Positions 59,671-64,000 of a DNA stretch of 64,000 nucleotides are shown in pieces (the stretch's first letter is position 1; each line of letters begins with the position of its first letter). The stretch comes from Rhizobium sp. RU33A. GTDB lineage: Bacteria > Pseudomonadota > Alphaproteobacteria > Rhizobiales > Rhizobiaceae. A program made the position numbers and the translations under genes. The notes under the pieces were generated by a model, which had not been told where the DNA came from, made no database searches, and was given only the letters and a program-made list of their open reading frames with translations. The stretch lies in NCBI RefSeq assembly GCF_900156055.1, contig NZ_FTMQ01000003.1, positions 124,001 to 188,000 on the forward strand, given 5' to 3'.

Positions 59671-59695
59671 AAAAAGGCCCGCGCAAGGCGGACCT
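59671..59695 (-). terminator. Terminator of the 52-residue minus-strand gene
   Basis: On the minus strand AGGTCCGC pairs with GCGGGCCT through one G-U, followed by TTTTT. It lies about 30 bases after the stop of the small gene. Confidence 0.7.
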
Positions 59696-59723
59696 GACTA
59701 AGCCGTATGTCGTGTAGACCGGA

Positions 59724-59882
59724 TCAGAATCCGAGCGGCTGCAAGGCGCGCTCGATACCACGATCCTGGGCCTGTTGCCGCTTGCGCGCGGCGGTGGACA
59801 ACTCTTCCGAAGCGCTGACCGCGTGGCCGATCGTGTGCATGGCCTGACGCAGACTGCGGACGGGGTGGAACGAGATGTTCAT
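59724..59882 (-). CDS. Small 52-residue protein of unknown function
   Basis: This gene encodes MNISFHPVRSL..., a 52-residue helical protein with a hydrophobic N-terminal half (LRQAMHTIGHAVSASEEL) and a basic C-terminal half (TAARKRQQAQDRGIERAL). A GAGGATAAG site precedes the ATG and a terminator follows the stop, so it is likely real. I do not recognise a family; it does not fit DUF1127. It may be a small stress or envelope protein, but this is open. Confidence 0.6.
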   Translation of the reverse strand: MNISFHPVRSLRQAMHTIGHAVSASEELSTAARKRQQAQDRGIERALQPLGF

Positions 59883-60027
59883 GGTCTTATCCTCTGCTCT
59901 ACATGCATATCGATGTGTATGGGTATATCTGTTCATGAATGAACCGATGCCGCAATGCACAATGCGGAAGCTCTGATATGCGTTCCCCGCAAGCCGCCGA
60001 CTTTTTGTCGATTCGGTTGCCGGGTGG

Positions 60028-60219
60028 TCAGGTCCGGAATTCGTAAAAGATGCTGGCGGGGCGCGCAATGCGACCGGCGTGACCGGTGAAGCGCGCGCTC
60101 AGCTGTTCTGCGGAAACCGCCGCGCTGCTGCGGTTGTAGGGGCTTGCGCTGCGGCCGTGTTCGCCGGCGAGACGTAAGGTCTCGAACTTGCAGTGAATGG
60201 GGCGGGTACGAAGGCTCAC
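60028..60219 (-). CDS. Small basic protein of unknown function
   Basis: This 63-residue reading frame begins with a GTG at 60219, nine bases after AAAGGA. The product is basic, with no cysteine-rich, membrane or signal features, and begins MSLRTRPIHCKFETL. It may be a real small gene because the Shine-Dalgarno site is good and the region between the terminator-bearing 52-residue gene and the glycosylase gene is otherwise empty. I do not recognise it. There is no terminator directly after its stop. Confidence 0.42.
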   Translation of the reverse strand: MSLRTRPIHCKFETLRLAGEHGRSASPYNRSSAAVSAEQLSARFTGHAGRIARPASIFYEFRT

Positions 60220-60362
60220 GATGGTCTTCCTTTAAAAGTGTCCCTCCCACTTTCAGACTCATATATCGCAATGCAGCATAGATTCGGCAACAAACATGGC
60301 TGCGATCCTGCCCTGCGCCAAATGCATGGCTGTCTTCATAATTTGTTCATGCTGATGAAAAT

Positions 60363-61256
60363 TTAGCCGTTTTGGCTAGGATTCACGCGTTCGGAGAAGG
60401 CGAGCAGATCCACCCAGGCGAGAGACTTGCTGGCGGGGGCGGCGAGCAGTTCCTGCGGATGCAGCGTCGCCATGGCCTGGACGCTATGGCCCCCGGCGCC
60501 GATATCACGCCACTTGCCACGCAGGGCGTGGATCGTCCCGGTTTCGCCGAAGAAGAAGCGGGCGGCAAAATTGCCGAGCACAAGGACCAGGCGGGGTTCG
60601 GCAAGCGCGATCTGTCGTTCGATGAAGGGCCGGCAGATGGCGGTTTCCGGGCCGGAGGGCATGCGGTCGCCAGGCGGCCGCCAAGGGATGATGGTTGTGA
60701 TGGTGGCGCTTTCGCGGCTCTGGCCGATGGCAGACAGCATGCGGTCGAGCAGCAGGCCTGCGCGCCCTGAAAAGGCCTGACCCTCGCGGTCGTCATCGGC
60801 ATTCGGCATGGGGCCGATCACCATGATGCCGGCAGTGCCGGTACCTTCGGCCGTGATGGTCGAGCGCGCCGAGGTTTTCAGATTGCAACTGGTGAAGGCT
60901 TCGATGGCAGTTTTCAATTCGGCAAGCGACCGTGCGCTTTCGGCGGCAAAGCGCGCCTCGGCAATCGCATTCTCGTCCGGGATCGCCGGCAATGCAGATC
61001 CCTGGGCGGGTTGCGCCCGCGCCGGTTGGCGTTCGGAGGGGGGAGTTGCGCCACGTCCTGGCAGGCTGCGCGCCGGGGCATTAGTGGTTTGTGTGTCTGC
61101 GGCTGGGCGTGCCACCTGCCGCGCCGCCTTTTCGGCTGCAAAAGCCGCGATACGGTCGATCGGATCGTCTTCCACCAGCCACTCGACACCGGCCTCTGCA
61201 TGAAATGCGAGAAGCGCAGCGAGCTCGGCGGAGGACATGTCGCGGGCCTGGATCAT
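60363..61256 (-). CDS. Family-4-like uracil-DNA glycosylase, altered motifs
   Basis: This 297-residue protein is a uracil-DNA glycosylase-like DNA repair protein of the family 4 group. The domain (about residues 110-290) has SLAELKTAIEAFTSCNLK, EGQAFSGRAGLLLDRMLSAIG (core GRAGLLLDRMLSAIG) and IIPWRPPGDRMPS, then ATLHPQELL near the end, which is the second active-site motif. The first motif, usually GEAPGxxED, reads IGPMPNADDD here, so the acidic residue at the usual place is missing. Only two cysteines are seen, not four as for an iron-sulfur cluster. The first 100 residues are low complexity (Ala/Pro-rich). Confidence 0.8.
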   Translation of the reverse strand: MIQARDMSSAELAALLAFHAEAGVEWLVEDDPIDRIAAFAAEKAARQVARPAADTQTTNAPARSLPGRGATPPSERQPARAQPAQGSALPAIPDENAIAEARFAAESARSLAELKTAIEAFTSCNLKTSARSTITAEGTGTAGIMVIGPMPNADDDREGQAFSGRAGLLLDRMLSAIGQSRESATITTIIPWRPPGDRMPSGPETAICRPFIERQIALAEPRLVLVLGNFAARFFFGETGTIHALRGKWRDIGAGGHSVQAMATLHPQELLAAPASKSLAWVDLLAFSERVNPSQNG

Positions 61257-61325
61257 GAGGCTGTTCTAGTGCGTTTGGCCGGCGGAAGGCAAATGGAAAG
61301 CGTGGGACAAACTTTGGCGACGAGA

Positions 61326-61434
61326 CCTCATCCTGAGGCGGGAGCGCATGCGACCCTCGAAGGACGAGGGCCGGTGATTTTCTGTATGGCCTTGATCCTT
61401 TGAGGCCTGCTTCGCAGGCTCCTCAGGATGAGGG
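61326..61434. repeat. Family C repeat
   Basis: CCTCATCCTGAGGCGGG opens and CTCCTCAGGATGAGGG closes the unit, with GACCCTCGAAGGACGAGG and CCTTTGAGGCCTGCTTCG arms. It lies between the glycosylase start and the Hsp70-family stop and is the only copy in this part of the window. Confidence 0.83.
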
Positions 61435-61476
61435 AAGATCCAGCATGCGCCGGCAGGGGGGGCGAGCCAGACCGGT

Positions 61477-62769
61477 TCACGCCACCCACTGTTCGATATC
61501 GTCCCGCTCGCCGATTAGAGCCAAGCCATGGGCGATCGACACAAGTTCGCCGCCTGTTTCGATGCGGCTTGCGTCGAAGCGGCGGTGAAAAATGTCACGC
61601 ACGGCGGGCACGAAGGATGTGCCGCCGGTTAGGAATATCTTGTCGATCGTGCCTGCCTCGGTGTTGCTCCTGGCCAGTACATCGTCGAGCGCCTCTTCCA
61701 TGCGGACGAGGTCGTCTGCGATCCAGCTTTCGAAATCGCGGCGGGTCACGCGCTTCTCGCCGGCCTTGCCCAGCGGCGCGAAGCTGAAATCGGCTTCCTC
61801 CGCTGAAGACAGGGCCATCTTTGTGGCCGAGACGGCCTGATAGAGTGGATAGCCTTCGTCGTGATCGATCAGATCGATGAAAAGTTCGAGTTTCTCCGGC
61901 TCTTCCGCCTGACGCACCAGCGACTTGAGGTCGGTGAATTCCTTCAGGGTCTTGAAGACCGAGAGCTGGTTCCAGCGCGAAAAGGCGAGGTAGTAATTGC
62001 TGGGAACGTCAAGCAGCTTCCCGAAGCTCTTGAACTGGCTGCCCTTGCCGATTTCGGGCGCCACCAGCTGGTCGATAATGCGGGCATCGAACTGGTCGCC
62101 GGCAATGCCGACACCGGACTGGCCGATCGGCGTGGCGCTGAGTTTGCCCGCTTCGGTCGAGAAGCGGATCAGCGAAAAGTCGGTCGTGCCGCCGCCGAAG
62201 TCGGCGACCAGAACCGTCGCGTCACGCTTGAGCGTCCGGGCAAAGTAGAAGGCGGCAGCCACCGGCTCATAGACATAGTGGATCTCGGGAAAGCCGAGCC
62301 GCGTCAGCGCTTCGTTGTAGCGGGTGACGGCAAGCGCCGGATCGGGGCTGGCACCGGCGAAATGGACGGGACGACCGGCGACAAGACGCTTGGCCTCGCC
62401 CGGCCAGCCATCGCCCGCATAGGCCTGCAGGCGCTTCAGGAACACCTCCATCAGGTCTTCGAACTGGAAGCGCCTCGCATGCACCAGCGTACCCTGGAAG
62501 AGGGCGGACGCTGCAAATGTCTTGATCGACTGCAGGAAACGACAGTCGCCGGGATTGTCGATAAAGGCACGGATGGCGGCCTGGCCGGCCTCGACCTTCA
62601 GCGCGCCTGCTCCGAGCTGTCGATCCTTGAGGAAGGAGAGCGCAGTGCGCATGCTGTCGGATGTGCCGGCCGGCGAGGTGTAGGCGACCGAATGCGTCGC
62701 GTCGCTGCTTTCCGCAACGGCGATCACGGTATTGGTCGTGCCGAAATCGAGCCCAAGCGCTTCAGCCAT
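61477..62769 (-). CDS. Hsp70-family protein (YegD-like)
   Basis: This 430-residue protein is an Hsp70-superfamily ATPase without the peptide-binding domain. The phosphate-1 motif LGLDFGTTNTVIAVAE starts it, VLVADFGGGTTDFSLI is the phosphate-2 motif, and the adenosine motif is FLTGGTSFVPAVRD. It matches YegD-like proteins, about 450 residues long, of poorly known function. The Ala/Glu-rich end of typical DnaK is absent. It is the last gene before a 271-base gap without a gene (62770-63040), and no DnaJ or GrpE partner is nearby. Confidence 0.87.
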   Translation of the reverse strand: MAEALGLDFGTTNTVIAVAESSDATHSVAYTSPAGTSDSMRTALSFLKDRQLGAGALKVEAGQAAIRAFIDNPGDCRFLQSIKTFAASALFQGTLVHARRFQFEDLMEVFLKRLQAYAGDGWPGEAKRLVAGRPVHFAGASPDPALAVTRYNEALTRLGFPEIHYVYEPVAAAFYFARTLKRDATVLVADFGGGTTDFSLIRFSTEAGKLSATPIGQSGVGIAGDQFDARIIDQLVAPEIGKGSQFKSFGKLLDVPSNYYLAFSRWNQLSVFKTLKEFTDLKSLVRQAEEPEKLELFIDLIDHDEGYPLYQAVSATKMALSSAEEADFSFAPLGKAGEKRVTRRDFESWIADDLVRMEEALDDVLARSNTEAGTIDKIFLTGGTSFVPAVRDIFHRRFDASRIETGGELVSIAHGLALIGERDDIEQWVA

Positions 62770-63040
62770 GGCGATCGCTCCCTTGTTGCGTGTGTCGGAT
62801 GTCTATGAGAGCCGGCGGGCCGACTGTGGTCGGCTATGCCGAGGCATGAAAGAGGGCGCCTGATGCCACATGGGGCGGGTAAGGGCAAGCGACCTTTTTG
62901 TGACGTCTGTGATCGGAGCGCAAGTGGCCGCCCAAGTGGGTGCGCTAACACGATCTATCGCATCGGCGGCCACGAATCGGATGGCTCTGGCCGTTGTTGG
63001 CGTCTGGGTCTATGGTTGGCGTCGTCCTGGAGATCGACAG

Positions 63041-63238
63041 ATGTCACCCATGCGCATCGCCCTGCATTGCTTCGCTGCTCTCGCCATCCTGATAGGCTTC
63101 GTGTGGATCGGGCAGGGCTCGGGTCACTTTCCCTATCCGGCGTCGAGCTTCATGATCGATCAGAGCCCCTGGATCATGTACGGGGCCGTCCTCGCTCTTG
63201 CAGGCGTCGCAGGTCTGGTGATGTTGCGTCGGCGATGA
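63041..63238 (+). CDS. Small membrane protein with two hydrophobic segments
   Basis: This 65-residue protein has two membrane segments: IALHCFAALAILIGFVWIG and WIMYGAVLALAGVAGLVMLRRR (the second ends in an arginine-rich tail). A short hydrophilic loop (GSGHFPYPASSFMIDQS) lies between. I start at the ATG at 63041, with GGAG upstream; an ATG at 63050 and a longer frame are possible. I do not recognise a family. A strong terminator follows, shared with the convergent gene on its right. Confidence 0.62.
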   Translation: MSPMRIALHCFAALAILIGFVWIGQGSGHFPYPASSFMIDQSPWIMYGAVLALAGVAGLVMLRRR

Positions 63239-63255
63239 AGCCCGCCAGAAACGGC

Positions 63256-63281
63256 AAGGGCCCACCGGCGGGTGGGCCCTT
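63256..63281. terminator. Bidirectional terminator
   Basis: AAGGGCCCACC and GGTGGGCCCTT are perfect arms around a four-base loop, lying between two convergent genes. No long T run follows, but the stem is strong. Confidence 0.72.
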
Positions 63282-63302
63282 GAGATCTTCGTGTGGCCGC
63301 AG

Positions 63303-64000
63303 TCAGGCCTGTCGATAGGCCCGGATCGCTTCGGCGACGTCGACAGGCTGGCGCTCGGCACCTGCAGCAAGAGCAGAGGTCGCTGGCGGTTCCGAGGTCT
63401 CTGCACCCGAAAGCAGTCCGGCGATGATGCGGGCCTGCGAGACTTCCAGCGCCCGCTCGCGCGCCCTGTTCAGGTTCTGCTCGATCAGCGTGGTCAACTG
63501 CTGTGCGAAGTTGCTGCCTTCGGTTTCCCGGGCAACCTGCGGACCGCGATACTCAGCCAGTGCTGCGGCCTCGATCGCATCCTCTTCCGAGATGCGCTCG
63601 CTCGCCGGTGCCGTCGTGACCGGGCGGTCGCTTGCAACGGGAGAGGGCGTGGTGGCGGGAGCGCTTGCTTCGGGCGCGGTGTCTGCTTCAGGGCCTGCTT
63701 CTGCCTCGTTGGCCGGCGGTGCCGGATCGACAGCATCCGCGTCAGGTTCTTCGGAGCCAGCCGCTGCGTCTTCTGCGACTGTCGCCTCATCGGCAAGGGC
63801 CGCGTCGTTGGAAACGGGAGTGTCTTCAGGCGCAGCCTGCGGTTCTGTCTCGGAAGAGACCGGCTCTTCCGCAACCGGTGTGGCTTCCGTCTGAGCCGGT
63901 GGCGGCTCTGCGGTCACCTCTTCAGGAGCGCCGCTGTCGTCATCAGCCGCAGGTGATGGTTCTCCGGACGGAGCTGGTTGATAGGTGCCGTCGTCGACAT
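63303..64000 (-). CDS. Acidic Ala/Pro/Glu-rich protein, N-terminus outside the window
   Basis: The reading frame is open through the right edge, so only the last part (at least 232 residues) is seen. The visible left half of the protein is low complexity (PPPAQTEATPVAEEPVSSE, and similar), strongly acidic and rich in Ala, Pro and Glu. The C-terminal 80 residues form an apparent coiled-coil-like helix (SNFAQQLTTLIEQNLNRARERA) that ends in AEAIRAYRQA. I do not recognise a family. A possible internal start is at 63917 but the frame runs on beyond it. It converges with the small membrane gene on its left, with a strong terminator between. Confidence 0.6.
   Translation of the reverse strand, partial: VDDGTYQPAPSGEPSPAADDDSGAPEEVTAEPPPAQTEATPVAEEPVSSETEPQAAPEDTPVSNDAALADEATVAEDAAAGSEEPDADAVDPAPPANEAEAGPEADTAPEASAPATTPSPVASDRPVTTAPASERISEEDAIEAAALAEYRGPQVARETEGSNFAQQLTTLIEQNLNRARERALEVSQARIIAGLLSGAETSEPPATSALAAGAERQPVDVAEAIRAYRQA

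Noticed and set aside
63494..63956. Plus-strand frames opposite the acidic protein at the right edge
   Set aside because: Their Ser/Arg-rich products reflect the complement of the Ala/Glu-rich frame; the minus frame continues beyond the window and ends with a structured helix.

Overview
The window is GC-rich chromosomal DNA from an alphaproteobacterium of the order Hyphomicrobiales (Rhizobiales), most likely Rhizobiaceae (Rhizobium/Agrobacterium/Sinorhizobium relatives). The evidence is a FeuN/FeuP/FeuQ-like regulatory locus, the order ccmI-ccmE-ccmF-ccmH, degP, two-component pair, glnE, PleC-like kinase, pepN (from memory this resembles Sinorhizobium meliloti), and several families of short palindromic repeats of the kind common in rhizobial genomes. 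No rRNA, tRNA, CRISPR array, integrase or transposase was seen.

Layout. 0-7.4 kb: a cysteine-cluster protein, a GNAT acetyltransferase, a HigB/HigA-type toxin-antitoxin pair with its operator, a copper module (CopA ATPase, CueR regulator, copper chaperone, two CueR-type operators), an AhpD-like protein and a membrane GGDEF protein. 7.5-33.4 kb: a gene transfer agent (GTA) structural cluster in the RcGTA order: small terminase candidate, large terminase, portal, g3.5-position membrane protein, prohead protease, capsid, connector, head closure, tail terminator, major tail protein, g10-type protein and chaperone, short tape measure, DUF2460, DUF2163, NlpC/P60 peptidase and a 1259-residue TIM-barrel baseplate protein. 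It lacks integration, replication and repressor genes. It is interrupted by a GH19-type lysozyme, a Dabb protein, an esterase with a TetR regulator, an AlkB gene broken by an in-frame stop, an MFS transporter, VapBC, a heparin-lyase-like polysaccharide lyase and ParDE; a holin-like protein and PrlF-YhaV close it. A sigma70-like promoter with a terminator-bearing leader lies in front. Head genes are separated by mosaic palindromic repeats resembling BIMEs.

34-64 kb is ordinary chromosome: feuN-feuP-feuQ, a lipoprotein, the cytochrome c maturation operon preceded by an FNR/FixK-type box, a truncated doc gene, a DegP-type protease with a two-component pair, glnE, a PleC/PdhS-like kinase, pepN, a soluble chemoreceptor-like protein with inverted domain order, EamA and MFS transporters, a winged-helix protein, small ORFs, a family-4-like uracil-DNA glycosylase with altered motifs, an Hsp70-family protein, and a protein open at the right edge.

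How it fits together: the GTA genes would make a small-headed, tailed particle that packages host DNA. The inserted lyase, lysozyme and holin-like genes could add envelope penetration and release functions, and the embedded toxin-antitoxin modules could stabilise the locus. These roles are inferences from gene families and position.
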